Notes: generated from the sequence alone by a model not told the origin. DNA of 64,000 nucleotides from Actinocatenispora sp963805605 (GCA_963805605.1 CAWDUX010000002.1:1240001-1304000); one strand, 5' to 3'. Shown: positions 17,010 to 26,077, counted from the first letter of the stretch. Numbers and translations: made by a program.

Positions 17010-17696
17010 CTACGGGAAGCGGTCGGTGATCGCGGTCAGCAGCTCCGGGCCGTTGTTGGCCACCCGGCCCACCGCCCGGTCCACCCGGCGGATCTCCAAC
17101 CCGTCGACCAGCTCCGCCGACGGCGGCGCCGTCAACATCCCGGCAGCGTCGCCCGGTGAGCCGAGCCAGGCGTCCCGGGCACCGGCGGGCAGCAGCAACG
17201 GCATCCGTTCGTGTACCTCCCGCAGCCTGCCGACCGCCGCCGTGGTCAGGATCGTGCAGGTCAACATCGGCGGGTCGATGCCGCTGTCCCACCACGAGTA
17301 CAACCCTGCCGCGGTGAGCAGCCCGCCGTCACCCGGAGTCATGTACCGGGGCGTCTTCACCCCGTCCGGCCCGACCAGCCACTCGAACCAGCCGTCCATC
17401 GGCACCAGCGCCCGCATCCGGCGTACCGCGTCCCGGTACGCCGGCTTCGCCGCGGCCGTCTCCGCCCGGGCGTTGATCATCCGAGTGCCGACCTTCGGGT
17501 CCTTCGCCCAGAACGGCACCAGCCCCCACTTTGCCGCCTCCAGCCGACGACCCGCCTCGCCTCCGGTCACCACCCGTACCAGCTGGGTCGGGGCCGTGTT
17601 GTACCGGCCGGGCACGTCGCCGCCGGTCACATCCTCGGCATCCAGCTCCACGGCGAGATCGGTCGAGGGCCGAGCCGACGAGAAACGACCACACAT
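17010..17696 (-). CDS. SOS response-associated peptidase family protein (YedK/HMCES)
   Basis: A 228-residue SRAP-domain protein that crosslinks to abasic sites in single-stranded DNA and protects them. After Met removal, Cys2 (MCGRF) becomes the N-terminal catalytic residue. The conserved WGLVPFWAKDP, INARAET, and EVHERMP (catalytic His) motifs are all present in order. The MCGRF requirement fixes the ATG at 17696 over the longer open frame. No LexA box was recognised upstream. Convergent with the methyltransferase gene. Confidence 0.92.
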   Translation of the reverse strand: MCGRFSSARPSTDLAVELDAEDVTGGDVPGRYNTAPTQLVRVVTGGEAGRRLEAAKWGLVPFWAKDPKVGTRMINARAETAAAKPAYRDAVRRMRALVPMDGWFEWLVGPDGVKTPRYMTPGDGGLLTAAGLYSWWDSGIDPPMLTCTILTTAAVGRLREVHERMPLLLPAGARDAWLGSPGDAAGMLTAPPSAELVDGLEIRRVDRAVGRVANNGPELLTAITDRFP

Positions 17697-17767
17697 GCCC
17701 GACACGGTACGGCCACCGCCCGACACCCGCCCCGCCTGGCGTTGATCATGGCGTCACGGCCAATGCT

Positions 17768-17840
17768 GGCGCGGTGGCGCGGTGAGGCAGTGAGGCGGGG
17801 TGGTGGTGATGGTGGTGGTGACGCGGCGTGGTGGTGACGC
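17768..17840. repeat. GGTGGCGC / GGTGGTGAYG low-complexity repeat
   Basis: A G-rich spacer with two copies of GGTGGCGC-like octamers at the left and repeated GTGGTGGTGATG / GTGGTGGTGACG units to the right. It lies in the 151-base gap between two minus-strand genes. The same octamer is found as six copies at 35960-36007. Confidence 0.6.
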
Positions 17841-17847
17841 ACAGGCG

Positions 17848-18993
17848 TCAGGTCGTGGCTGCGTACCGCCAGAAGTCGCGCATCGGTGTCGTCGAGGTCG
17901 GGCCGGTCATCGCCAGGTTCGTGAGCAGGATCTCCACCACGCCGGTGGATGGGGTGAGGTACGCGGCGGTGCCGGTGCCACCGACCCAGCCGTACCGGCC
18001 CGGAACGTTCCACGGGTGGGTCCTGGCCAGGTCGACCGACCCGCCGTAACCCCAGCCCTGCCCTCTCAGGAACACGTCACCGACCTCGCGCTGGGCCGCG
18101 GTGAGGTGGTCGGTGGTCATCTGCCGGACCGTGTCGGCCGACAGCAGCCGGCGCCCGTCGTCGGTGCTGCCACCGGCCAGCAGCATCCGGGCGAACGCGT
18201 ACCAGTCGTCCACGGTGCAGGCCAACCCACCGGCACCCGACGGGTAGCAGGGTGGCGTGGTGAATTCCCCGTCCCGGGCGTCGAGCAGTTCCAGCTCACC
18301 GGAGGCGTTCGGCTGGTACAGATTGGTGAACCGGTCGAGCTTGTCGGCGGGTACGAAGAAGCCGGTGTCGGCCATACCCAGCGGTTCGAAGATCCGCTCC
18401 GCCAGGAACTCTGCCAGTGGGCGGCCCGCCACCCGGGCGATCAGCACACCTTGGATGTCCGAGCACGTGTTGTACAGCCAGGCTTCCCCGGGCTGGTGCA
18501 GCAGCGGCACCCGCGCCAGCCCCGCCAGCCACTCGTCCGGGTCGGTGTCGCGTTCCGGCATCGGCCCGTTCTGCAGCTCGAACAGTTGCGCGACGGCCGG
18601 CAGCGTGAAGTCCGCCGGGTAGCCGTACCCGGCACGGAAGGTGAGCAGGTCGGCCACGGTGATCGGCCGGGCCGCCGGCAGCACGTCGGTGACCGGGCTC
18701 TGCGGGGTACGCACCACCATCGGTGACGCCAACTCCGGCAGCCAGGTCGACACCGCGTCGTCCAGCCCGAACCGGCCCTCCTCGACCAGCATCATCATCG
18801 CGGCGGCGACGATCGGCTTGGTGATCGAGGCGATCCGGAAGATCGAGTCCCGGGCCATCGGTGCGCTGCCCTCGACGTCGACCGAGCCCACCGCCTGCAC
18901 GTCGACCTGATCCCCTCGGGCGACCAGGGCCACGGCACCCGGCACCGGTCCGTTGTCGATGTGCTCGGCCAGCAGGTCACGCAGCTTGCTCAT
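17848..18993 (-). CDS. Serine hydrolase, beta-lactamase class C family
   Basis: A 381-residue member of the beta-lactamase/transpeptidase-like family. It has the SxxK nucleophile motif SITK at about residues 56-59 (FRIASITKPIVAAAMM), the YxN motif YNTCSD near 173, and a WVGGTGT region where class C enzymes have the KTG box. There is no signal peptide, so it is predicted cytosolic. That argues for an esterase or peptidase role and against an antibiotic-degrading enzyme. The ATG at 18993 begins MSKLRDLLAEHIDNGPVPG, the normal family start. Confidence 0.85.
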   Translation of the reverse strand: MSKLRDLLAEHIDNGPVPGAVALVARGDQVDVQAVGSVDVEGSAPMARDSIFRIASITKPIVAAAMMMLVEEGRFGLDDAVSTWLPELASPMVVRTPQSPVTDVLPAARPITVADLLTFRAGYGYPADFTLPAVAQLFELQNGPMPERDTDPDEWLAGLARVPLLHQPGEAWLYNTCSDIQGVLIARVAGRPLAEFLAERIFEPLGMADTGFFVPADKLDRFTNLYQPNASGELELLDARDGEFTTPPCYPSGAGGLACTVDDWYAFARMLLAGGSTDDGRRLLSADTVRQMTTDHLTAAQREVGDVFLRGQGWGYGGSVDLARTHPWNVPGRYGWVGGTGTAAYLTPSTGVVEILLTNLAMTGPTSTTPMRDFWRYAATT

Positions 18994-19085
18994 CGATCCA
19001 CCCTCTCAACTGTGCGGTCACCATGCAGACCGTTCCGGCGAGCCGAGCTCATCGGCGCCGGCCGGGGAACTTCCCGGGCGGCCGG

Positions 19086-19169
19086 GGGACACCGGTGGCC
19101 GGGTCCCACGCCGGCCGGCGGGCGCCGCTGGCCGCGAACCGTCGTGGCCGGCCGGGACACCGGTGGCCG
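19086..19169. repeat. 16-bp direct repeat in intergenic space
   Basis: GGGACACCGGTGGCCG occurs at 19086-19101 and 19154-19169. Both copies lie in the 219-base divergent spacer between the serine hydrolase and the GNAT gene and contain the palindrome CACCGGTG. This may be a protein-binding site pair or chance in GC-rich DNA. Confidence 0.5.
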
Positions 19170-19212
19170 AAACGGGTCGCCGGGCCGGCACAGGTACGGC
19201 AGCATCAGCCGA

Positions 19213-19767
19213 ATGACCGTCACCTTGGCAGCCAAACCGACCCTGACCGGCAAGCAGGTGATCCTCCGACCGATCGGACCGCAGGACGTACCGGGCCTAG
19301 CCGAGGCGGTGCAGGACCCGGAGACCGGTCGGCTCACCGGCAGCCATGGCGACTACGACCCAGTGCTCGTCGAGCAGTGGTACACCACCCGGCATGAGCA
19401 TGACGACCGGCTGGATCTGGCCGTCGTGGCCCGCGGCACCGGTGTGTGCGCCGGGGAGATCGTGCTGAACCAGTTGGACACGCCGAACCGGTCCTGCAAC
19501 CTGCGCATCATGATCGGCCCGGGGCAGGTGGGCCGGGGGCTGGGCAGCGAGGCGATCGCCCTGCTGGTCGACCACGCCTTCGACACGGTCGGCCTGCACC
19601 GGATCTCGCTGGAGGTGTACGACTTCAACCCCCGGGCCCGGCACGTGTACGACAAGCTCGGCTTCGTCGCCGAGGGGGTGCTGCGCGACGCGCTGTGCTG
19701 GGACGGCGAATGGGTCGACGCGACGGTGATGTCGATGCTGTCCACCGACCCACGCCCGTACCGCTGA
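19213..19767 (+). CDS. GNAT-family N-acetyltransferase
   Basis: A 184-residue RimJ/RimL-like acetyltransferase. It starts with the family pattern GKQVILRPIGPQDVPGLAEAV. The acetyl-CoA loop is GQVGRGLGSEAIALL near residues 107-121. NPRARHVYDKLGFVAEGVLR is the conserved C-terminal segment. Asn and Tyr in that segment are the usual acetyl-CoA contacts. The ATG at 19213 is chosen over a long upstream frame that has no family match. Substrate is unknown. Confidence 0.88.
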   Translation: MTVTLAAKPTLTGKQVILRPIGPQDVPGLAEAVQDPETGRLTGSHGDYDPVLVEQWYTTRHEHDDRLDLAVVARGTGVCAGEIVLNQLDTPNRSCNLRIMIGPGQVGRGLGSEAIALLVDHAFDTVGLHRISLEVYDFNPRARHVYDKLGFVAEGVLRDALCWDGEWVDATVMSMLSTDPRPYR

Positions 19768-19830
19768 CCCGACCGACCCGGCAACGGCTTCCGACCGGGT
19801 ACCCGATGGCCGGCCGGGGGTGGTGAGGCA

Positions 19831-20304
19831 TCAGCCGGCGGGATGTACGGCGAACTGGAAGCATCCCGCGGCGACGCTCCGTACGTGCAGGTACGCGACG
19901 TCCGGGTGTTGGAGGGTCGAACGGACGGCGACCTCCAGGTCCTCGTCCGGGGTGACGAAGGTGATGTGCTCGTAGGCCCGGGACCCGGTGTGGTCGAACG
20001 GGTTGACCATGCTGCTGCGGTGCCGGAACTCCTCGGGGAGCACCTCATGCGTCGGGTATCCGGCACAGTGTCCGAAGTGGACGAACACTGGGCCGGACTC
20101 CGCCCACGGGCTCGGTTCGGTCCAGGGACTGTGGCAGATCAGTGCGATGTCCTCGTCTGCTGTGGCGACCCGCAGACAGCAGCGCAGCGGCTCCCAGCCT
20201 TCGGCGCTGCGCAGCGTCCACGGGTTGCCGAACTCGTCGGCACCCCGTTCGCGTGCCGCGTCCAGCCGGGCCGGATCGATAGGAAGATAACGGATGTCAG
20301 CCAT
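19831..20304 (-). CDS. DUF1203 domain-containing protein
   Basis: A 157-residue protein matching the DUF1203 pattern: IRYLPIDPARLDAAR at the start, CCLRVATADEDIALICHSPW in the middle, and SGPVFVHFGHCAGY with the conserved His/Cys. It ends YLHVRSVAAGCFQFAV. Function is unknown; the fold suggests a small cytosolic enzyme or binding protein. The ATG at 20304 gives the family start. The upstream in-frame extension to 20463 has no support. Confidence 0.8.
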   Translation of the reverse strand: MADIRYLPIDPARLDAARERGADEFGNPWTLRSAEGWEPLRCCLRVATADEDIALICHSPWTEPSPWAESGPVFVHFGHCAGYPTHEVLPEEFRHRSSMVNPFDHTGSRAYEHITFVTPDEDLEVAVRSTLQHPDVAYLHVRSVAAGCFQFAVHPAG

Positions 20305-20369
20305 ACCCGTGATCCTGCCGCCGGCCGGCGGCGGAGTCTGGCGGGCGTCGGACATCGCGTTGCGGACGT

Positions 20370-20624
20370 TCAGCGGTCCACCGGGGTGAAGTCCCAGGAG
20401 TGCGGATCGCGCGGCACCAGATGTTCGGGTGCGGCCGGCAGCGACACGGGATCGCCACGCCAACGGGAGATCACCACGACCCGGTAGTCGGCCGCACTGA
20501 ACACCTCACTGCCCAGGTGACCGTGGGTACGTTCCAGTTCCGGTACGGCCACGTCGCACACCCAGTCCAGCAGTTCGGCGAAGCCGGCCGGAACGGCCCG
20601 CGCCTCCCACATCCGTACGATCAC
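20370..20624 (-). CDS. Small antibiotic-biosynthesis-monooxygenase-like protein
   Basis: An 84-residue protein beginning MIVRMWEARAVPAGFAELLDWV. It has the strand-helix-strand plan of dimeric alpha/beta-barrel (ABM-like) proteins, with FSAADYRVVVISRWRGDP as the central strands. No cofactor residues are seen. It may act as a heme-free oxygenase or simply be a binding protein. It lies 45 bases after tsaD is excluded and is on the same strand; cotranscription from the t6A operon is possible. Confidence 0.6.
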   Translation of the reverse strand: MIVRMWEARAVPAGFAELLDWVCDVAVPELERTHGHLGSEVFSAADYRVVVISRWRGDPVSLPAAPEHLVPRDPHSWDFTPVDR

Positions 20625-20673
20625 GCCGTCATCCTCTCCGCCGTTGCCGAACCTGTACTGGGCGATGGTCCGG

Positions 20674-21735
20674 TCAGGCGATCCGGTCCGCGAGGCTCAC
20701 CGTGGTGACCGGCAGCGCGGAGTCCGCCGGAATGTGCAATGTGGACGGTGTGACGCCGGCGGCGACCAGATGCGAGCCGAGCGCGGCGACCATCGCCCCG
20801 TTGTCGGTGCACAGTTTCGGGCGCGGCACCCGGACCCGGATGCCGTACCGGGCGGCCCGCTCCTCCGCCATGGTGCGCAACCGCGAGTTCGCCGCGACCC
20901 CGCCGCCGATCAGCAGGGTGTCCACCCCGTGCTCGCGGCAGGCGTCGATCGCCTTACGGGTCAGCACGTCGCACACCGCCTCCTGGAAGGAGGCGGCCAC
21001 GTCGGCCACCGGAACCGGCTCCCCGGCCCGTTCGCGTGCCTCCACCCACCGGGCGACCGCGGTCTTGAGCCCGGAGAAGGAGAAGTCGAAACGATGCTTC
21101 ACCAGGTCCCGCGGGCCGGTCAGGCCGCGTGGGAAGGCGATCGAACCGGCATCGCCGTCCCGGGCCGCGCGGTCGATCGGCGGCCCGCCGGGGAACGGCA
21201 GCCCGAGCAGCCGGGCCACCTTGTCGAACGCCTCGCCGGCCGCGTCGTCGATGGTGGCGCCCAGCGGCACCACCCGACCGGCCAGGTCCTCCACCATCAG
21301 CAGCGACGAATGCCCACCGGACACCAGCATCGCCACCGCCGGCTCGGGCAGCGGGCCGTGCTCCAGGGTGTCCACCGCGACATGCGCGGACAGATGGTTC
21401 ACCCCGTACAGCGGCTTGCCCGCGGCCAGCGCGTACGCTTTCGCCGCGGCCACCCCCACCAGCAGCGCACCGGCCAGTCCGGGGCCGGCGGTGACCGCCA
21501 CGGCATCCACATCGGACAGTCGTACACCGGCGGTGTCCAGCGCCTCGCGCATGGTGCCGGCCATCGCCTCCAGGTGCGCTCGGCTGGCCACCTCCGGCAC
21601 CACACCGCCGAACCGGGCATGCTCGGCCATGCTGGACGCGACCGCGTCGGCCAGCAGCGTGCTGCCCCGTACGACACCGATCCCGGTCTCGTCGCAGGAT
21701 GTCTCGATGCCCAGCACGAGGGGCCCGTCGTCCAT
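20674..21735 (-). CDS. tsaD: tRNA N6-threonylcarbamoyladenosine transferase TsaD
   Basis: A 353-residue ASKHA-fold enzyme that transfers threonylcarbamoyl to A37 of ANN-decoding tRNAs, acting with TsaB and TsaE. The N-terminal LGIETSCDETGIGVV is diagnostic. The metal ligands H114 and H118 are in NHLSAH, and the nucleotide-binding GGHSSLL and FSGLKTAVAR follow. GGGVAANSRLR is the C-terminal motif. The ATG overlaps the rimI stop by one base (TGATG), so translation is coupled. The frame is intact and full length. Confidence 0.96.
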   Translation of the reverse strand: MDDGPLVLGIETSCDETGIGVVRGSTLLADAVASSMAEHARFGGVVPEVASRAHLEAMAGTMREALDTAGVRLSDVDAVAVTAGPGLAGALLVGVAAAKAYALAAGKPLYGVNHLSAHVAVDTLEHGPLPEPAVAMLVSGGHSSLLMVEDLAGRVVPLGATIDDAAGEAFDKVARLLGLPFPGGPPIDRAARDGDAGSIAFPRGLTGPRDLVKHRFDFSFSGLKTAVARWVEARERAGEPVPVADVAASFQEAVCDVLTRKAIDACREHGVDTLLIGGGVAANSRLRTMAEERAARYGIRVRVPRPKLCTDNGAMVAALGSHLVAAGVTPSTLHIPADSALPVTTVSLADRIA

Positions 21736-22178
21736 CACTCGTCTCCCTCCCGCAGCATCACCAGCGCGTCGGTGTTGCTCGGCTGGTAGTAGCCGCGCCG
21801 CAGCCCGACCCGGACGAACCCGTACCGCTCGTAGAGCTGATGGGCCGGCGCGTTGTCCACCGCGACCTCCAGCAGTATCCGGCTCGCCCGCTGCCGGTCG
21901 GCCTCGGCCAGCAGATCCACCAGCAGCGCGGTACCGACCCCGGCGTGCTGCCGGTCCCGGCGTACCGCGATGTTCTGTACCCATGCCTCGTCCGGACCGG
22001 TCAGCGCCAGCCCGGCGTACCCGACGATGTCCCCGTCGTCCAGCGCGACCCGGTAGTAGTGGCCGGAAGCGAGTTCGTTCCAGAACATCGCGGCGCTCCA
22101 CTGCTCCGCGCCGAACAGGTCGGCCTCGATCGGCAGCAGGTCGCAGATGTGCCACCAGCGCAGCCGTTCGATCACCAC
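21735..22178 (-). CDS. rimI: Ribosomal protein S18-alanine N-acetyltransferase RimI
   Basis: A 147-residue GNAT that acetylates the N-terminal Ala of S18. The acetyl-CoA loop is RQHAGVGTALLVDLL, preceded by WVQNIAVRRDRQ. The EVAVDNAPAHQLYERYGFVRVGLRRGYY segment is the RimI signature. Two tandem GTG codons (22176-22178 and 22173-22175) could start it; I used the first. It is located between tsaB and tsaD as in most actinobacteria, ten bases after the tsaB stop. Confidence 0.92.
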   Translation of the reverse strand: MVIERLRWWHICDLLPIEADLFGAEQWSAAMFWNELASGHYYRVALDDGDIVGYAGLALTGPDEAWVQNIAVRRDRQHAGVGTALLVDLLAEADRQRASRILLEVAVDNAPAHQLYERYGFVRVGLRRGYYQPSNTDALVMLREGDE

Positions 22179-22188
22179 ACCGGGAAGC

Positions 22189-22879
22189 CTACGGGCCGAG
22201 CGTGGCCTTACGCGGTCCGGGCATGGTGACGTCCGGCCGGCGCAGATACAGCGGTTCCAGCTGTTCACCGGGCGCGCCGCGGCGGATCCGGTCGGCGGCC
22301 AGCCCGATCAGTGCCGCGGCGTCCGGATAGCGCGGTTCGTCGGCCACCGGTACGCCCAGCACCTCGGCGTAGCGGGCCGCACCGTCACCCAGCGCCCGGT
22401 CCACCGGGTCGGCGGCCAGCTCCTCGGCGACCCGGGCCGGCAGCTGCACGGCCACCTCGCCGTCGCGTACGCCGTCGCGGTAGAACGCCCAGTAGACCTC
22501 CTTGCGCCGGGCGTCGGTGGCCACCAGTACCCGGCCGGGGCCGGCCGCCGCGCCGATCGCGTCCAGCGAGCACACGCCGTGCAGCGGGATGTCCAGCGCC
22601 TGCGCCATCGCGGTGGCGGTGACCAGGCCGACCCGCAGCCCGGTGAACGGGCCAGGTCCGACACCGGACGACCACGGCGGACAGATCGCCCGGAGCGTGC
22701 CCGGACCGGCGCAGTACGGTCTCGACCGCCGGCGCCAGCCGTTCGCCGTGCGCCCGACCGTCGATGCTCACCTCGCGGGCGAGCAGCTCGACCCGGTCGT
22801 CCTGCACGGTCGCCAGCACGGCGGTCACCGCCGCCGTCGCCGTGTCCACTCCCAGTACCAGCACCCCACCATCCAACAC
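22189..22879 (-). pseudogene. tsaB: tRNA threonylcarbamoyladenosine biosynthesis protein TsaB, one apparent frameshift
   Basis: TsaB is the inactive-fold partner that scaffolds TsaD. The N-terminal half (VLVLGVDTATAAVTAVLATV to GDLSAVVV) reads in one frame from 22879 to about 22672. The C-terminal half (LRVGLVTATAMAQALDIPLHGV region onwards to the stop at 22189) reads in another. At the join, removing one C in the run GTCGTCC restores the family motif VGVGPGPFTGLR, which is the most conserved part of TsaB. The rest of the t6A operon is intact and tsaB is normally essential, so a sequencing error is the best explanation. The start could instead be the GTG at 22864, which gives the typical MLVLGVDTAT beginning. 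Confidence 0.88.
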
Positions 22880-22906
22880 CGCCGGCCCCGCTCGGAGGTG
22901 GCCGGG

Positions 22907-23386
22907 TCAGGCCAGGCCGGCGATCCGGGCCGGCCAGTCGTCGCCGTGCGGGACGAGGGTCAGTTCCCGTACGTCGTCGTCGCGGCGATCCAGACGCACC
23001 TCCAGGTGCGCGTCGGACAACTGCTCGACGATGCCCTGACCCCACTCGACCACGGTCACCGACTCCTCGACGGTGGCGTCCAGGTCCAGGTCGTCGACCT
23101 CCAGCGCACCGCCCAGCCGGTAGGCGTCCACGTGTACCAGCGGCACCCGGCCGCCGCGGTCCGGGTCGGGCCGGTGGATCCGGGAGATCACGAAGGTGGG
23201 GCTGGTGACCGTGCCGGCGACCCCGAGCCCGTCGCCGATGCCCTGCGCCACCACGGTCTTGCCGGCGCCGAGCGGGCCGACCAGGACGACCAGATCACCG
23301 GCCCGTAGCCGACTGCCCAGCCGTCGACCGAACTCCCGGGTGTCCTCCACTGTGGACAACTTGTGTTGGACCGTACTGCGTTCCAT
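22907..23386 (-). CDS. tsaE: tRNA threonylcarbamoyladenosine biosynthesis ATPase TsaE
   Basis: A 159-residue P-loop ATPase that drives turnover of the TsaBD complex. Walker A is GPLGAGKT at residues 37-44. TSPTFVISRIH and HVDAYRLGG are the conserved TsaE segments, and VTVVEWGQ is the terminal motif. Upstream of tsaB with 27 bases between, same operon. Confidence 0.95.
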   Translation of the reverse strand: MERSTVQHKLSTVEDTREFGRRLGSRLRAGDLVVLVGPLGAGKTVVAQGIGDGLGVAGTVTSPTFVISRIHRPDPDRGGRVPLVHVDAYRLGGALEVDDLDLDATVEESVTVVEWGQGIVEQLSDAHLEVRLDRRDDDVRELTLVPHGDDWPARIAGLA

Positions 23387-23427
23387 CGACTGTGTACTCC
23401 TGGTGTGCGGTCAGCGGGTCAGGGTGG

Positions 23428-24555
23428 TCACGAGGATTCTCCCGGCCTGTCCCGGGTGGTCTGACGGGCCGCCCGGGACAACAGCGCGTGCAGCCGCGGG
23501 TTGATCACCTCGTGGCTCTCCAGCAGCGCCACATGCCCGGCGTCCGGCACGACCAGCAGTTCGGCGTCGGGCAGCAGCCGGCAGATCGCCTCGGTGTGCG
23601 CCAACGGGGTGAACAGGTCGGAGTCCCCGGCCACCACCAGCACATCGGTCTCGGCCAGCGCGGCCAGCGCCGCGTACCGGGTGTGCGCGAACAGCGTGTC
23701 CATGAACCCGGCGATCACCCCGACCGAGGTACGGCCGTTCATCCGCTCCACGTACGACACCAGCGCCCGGCTGGGTGTCGGCCCACCGAAGCCGAACCGC
23801 CGGGTCAGCAGGTGCGACAGATCGGTGGCCGCCCCCCGGGCCCGGTCGATCATCGCCGGGGTCAGCTTCGCCGCGCCGGTGATCACCGGCATCAGCCGCC
23901 GCCGGATGCCGGTCAGCACACCGGGCAGCCCGAACGGTACGTCGGCCAGCTGCCCGGCCGAGGTGGAGATCAGCGCCACCCCCTGGATCCGGCCGCCGGG
24001 GCCGAACAGGTCGGGGTGCTGCTCGGCCAGCGCCATCATGCTCATCGCGCCCATCGAATGCCCGACCAGCACGATCGGTCCGTCCGGAGCGACCTCCTCG
24101 ATCACCCGGAACAGTGCGACACCGAGCGCGTCGATGGTGTGCCGGCCGTCGGGCAGCCCACCGGAGCGGCCGTGCAGCGGCTGGTCGTAGTAGACGCCGC
24201 GGACCAGGGGCTCGGCCAGCCCGGTCAGGTACGTGCGCTGGAAGTGGAAGGTACCCATGTCCAGGGCCAGACCGTGTACGAACAGCACGGTCAGTGCCGG
24301 CCCGCCCGGGCCGGGCGGCTCGACGACCTCCACATGCAGGCGCGCGCCCTCCGGGGTGCTGAGGTCCATGACCTGATCGGCCGGCAGTTCACCGAACGGC
24401 TCGTCCGCGTACGGATCGGGTGCGGCGGGCAGGCCACGGCGCACGACCCGGCGCTGTACCGCGATACCGCCGGCGATCCCGGCGGCGGCCACCCCGACCA
24501 CCGCACCGAGCAGCCCGGCGGTACGCGCCGTGCGGCGCCGGCCCGGCGCGGTCAT
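23428..24555 (-). CDS. Membrane-anchored alpha/beta hydrolase
   Basis: A 375-residue alpha/beta hydrolase. One N-terminal transmembrane helix or uncleaved signal (about 12-34) anchors it. The oxyanion region is HGLALDMGTF (94-103), the nucleophile elbow GHSMG is at 165-169 (S167), and the catalytic His lies in PDAGHVALLESHE near the end, with Asp in AGDSDLFTP. Such genes commonly sit between alr and tsaE in actinobacteria. Substrate is unknown; a lipase or esterase acting on envelope lipids is plausible. The start overlaps the alr stop in an ATGA pair. Confidence 0.85.
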   Translation of the reverse strand: MTAPGRRRTARTAGLLGAVVGVAAAGIAGGIAVQRRVVRRGLPAAPDPYADEPFGELPADQVMDLSTPEGARLHVEVVEPPGPGGPALTVLFVHGLALDMGTFHFQRTYLTGLAEPLVRGVYYDQPLHGRSGGLPDGRHTIDALGVALFRVIEEVAPDGPIVLVGHSMGAMSMMALAEQHPDLFGPGGRIQGVALISTSAGQLADVPFGLPGVLTGIRRRLMPVITGAAKLTPAMIDRARGAATDLSHLLTRRFGFGGPTPSRALVSYVERMNGRTSVGVIAGFMDTLFAHTRYAALAALAETDVLVVAGDSDLFTPLAHTEAICRLLPDAELLVVPDAGHVALLESHEVINPRLHALLSRAARQTTRDRPGESS

Positions 24556-25691
24556 CTGACCGGCCCGTCCAGGGCGGGTGCGCCGACGTGCCGGCGCCGG
24601 ACCCGGGGGCCGACCCGGCTGACGATCTCGTAGCTGATGGTGGACAGTGCGGCGGCCCAGTCGTCGGCGGTCGGTTCACCGTGCGTACCGGGCCCGAACA
24701 GGACCGCGACATCTCCGTCGACCACCGGATCATCTCCCACATCGAGTACGAACTGGTCCATGCACACCCGGCCGGCGATGGTGTGCCGGCGCCCGCCGAG
24801 CAGTACCGGGCCGATCCCGCCGGCCGCCCGCGGGATGCCGTCGGCGTACCCGAGCGGGACGACGGCCAGGGTGGTGGGCCGGTCGGTGATGTACGTGTGG
24901 CCGTAGGAGACGCCGTGACCGGCCGGTACCCGCTTGGCGATCAGTACCCGGGCCCGCAGGGTCATGGCCGGTCGCAGGTCCCGCGCGGTCGGCAGGCCGA
25001 GGATCGGTGACAGCCCGTAGCAGGAGATGCCGGCGCGCACCAGGTCGAAGTGGGTGTCGGGGCGGGCGAGCAGGCCGGCCGAGTTGGCCAGGTGGCGCAA
25101 CCGGGGCCGTAGCCCGGCCCGCTCGACGTGCGCCAGCGCATCACGGAAGGCGGCGAGCTGCCGGTCGATGCTGGGATGGGTGGGCTGGTCCGCGCAGGCC
25201 AGGTGGCTCCATGTACCGACGACGTCGAGGGCACCGTCGGCCTGCGCCTTGGCCGCCGCGGTGACCAGTTCGGGCCACCGAGGTGCCGCCGCACCGCCAC
25301 GGCCGAGGCCGGTGTCGATCTTGAGGTGGACCCGGGCGGGTCGGCCCAGTTGACGGCCGGCGTCGGCGAGGTCGGCGATCTGGTCGATGGTGGCAGCGGA
25401 GATGTCCACGTCGCGGCGTACCGCGTCCAGCACCGGGGTCCCGGGCACCAGCAGCCAGGCGAGCAGCGGTGCGGTGATCCCGGCGTCCCGCAGCTGCGCG
25501 GCCTCCTCCAGGGTGGCCACGCCCAGCCAGGTGGCGCCGCCGGCGAGTGCGGCCCGGGCGGACGGTACGGCGCCATGTCCGTATCCGTCGGCCTTGACCA
25601 CCGCCATCACCTCGGCGCGGGTCTTGTCCCGCAACCGAGCCACGTTGCTCGCGACGGCGTCCAGATCGACGAGCGCTTCGGCCTGCCACAT
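24552..25691 (-). CDS. alr: Alanine racemase
   Basis: A 379-residue fold-type III PLP enzyme that makes D-alanine for peptidoglycan. The PLP lysine is K33 in VMAVVKADGYGHG. The second catalytic base, Tyr263, is in GVSYGHTY, and the RHLANSAG segment near 199-206 is conserved. The C-terminal beta domain ends in SYEIVSRVGPRVRR. The ATG at 25691 is the family start. It heads the alr-hydrolase-tsaE-tsaB-rimI-tsaD block, in which neighbours overlap or nearly do. Confidence 0.95.
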   Translation of the reverse strand: MWQAEALVDLDAVASNVARLRDKTRAEVMAVVKADGYGHGAVPSARAALAGGATWLGVATLEEAAQLRDAGITAPLLAWLLVPGTPVLDAVRRDVDISAATIDQIADLADAGRQLGRPARVHLKIDTGLGRGGAAAPRWPELVTAAAKAQADGALDVVGTWSHLACADQPTHPSIDRQLAAFRDALAHVERAGLRPRLRHLANSAGLLARPDTHFDLVRAGISCYGLSPILGLPTARDLRPAMTLRARVLIAKRVPAGHGVSYGHTYITDRPTTLAVVPLGYADGIPRAAGGIGPVLLGGRRHTIAGRVCMDQFVLDVGDDPVVDGDVAVLFGPGTHGEPTADDWAAALSTISYEIVSRVGPRVRRRHVGAPALDGPVR

Positions 25692-26077
25692 GCGCCCATT
25701 CTTCCAGGTTGTGGAGGGCTGCCGCCGATGCCCGCGACAGCCGCCCGCTTCCTCCCCGGATGACACGCAGTTGTCCGCCGGGGTGCAGGTGGCCGCCGGC
25801 ACCCCCCAGTATCGGACGGCCACCGCACTCAGCCTGCGAACTTTGCGTGCGCGCTCCAACGCATTCAGTTAGAGCGATTCCCATGATGCCGGAGGATCGG
25901 AGCACCGTCCACACCTGCGCAGCAGGCAATTGCCGGGAACCCCGCGGCGCACACAGCGCGTCACCCGGACGACGGCGACGACCACCGGTCGCCTCCGGAA
26001 TCAGCACAATCGTCCGGCTACCCTCCGTGCCCTGACCTTCCGAGAATGTGAACTGATCCACCCGCGGCGGAGACAGC
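25692..26077. other. Intergenic region between nnrDE and alr, no gene recognised
   Basis: These 386 bases should hold the alr promoter and the 3' end of the nnrDE transcript. Short open frames on both strands have no recognisable product. No clear -35/-10 pair, long hairpin or tRNA was found on reading it. Confidence 0.5.

Noticed and set aside
20674..22178. Frameshift at the tsaD-rimI junction
   Set aside because: The one-base overlap TGATG is a normal translational coupling, and both proteins are complete.
25141..26061. A long minus-strand frame upstream of alr
   Set aside because: It overlaps alr in another frame and its unique part has no recognisable motif or ribosome site.
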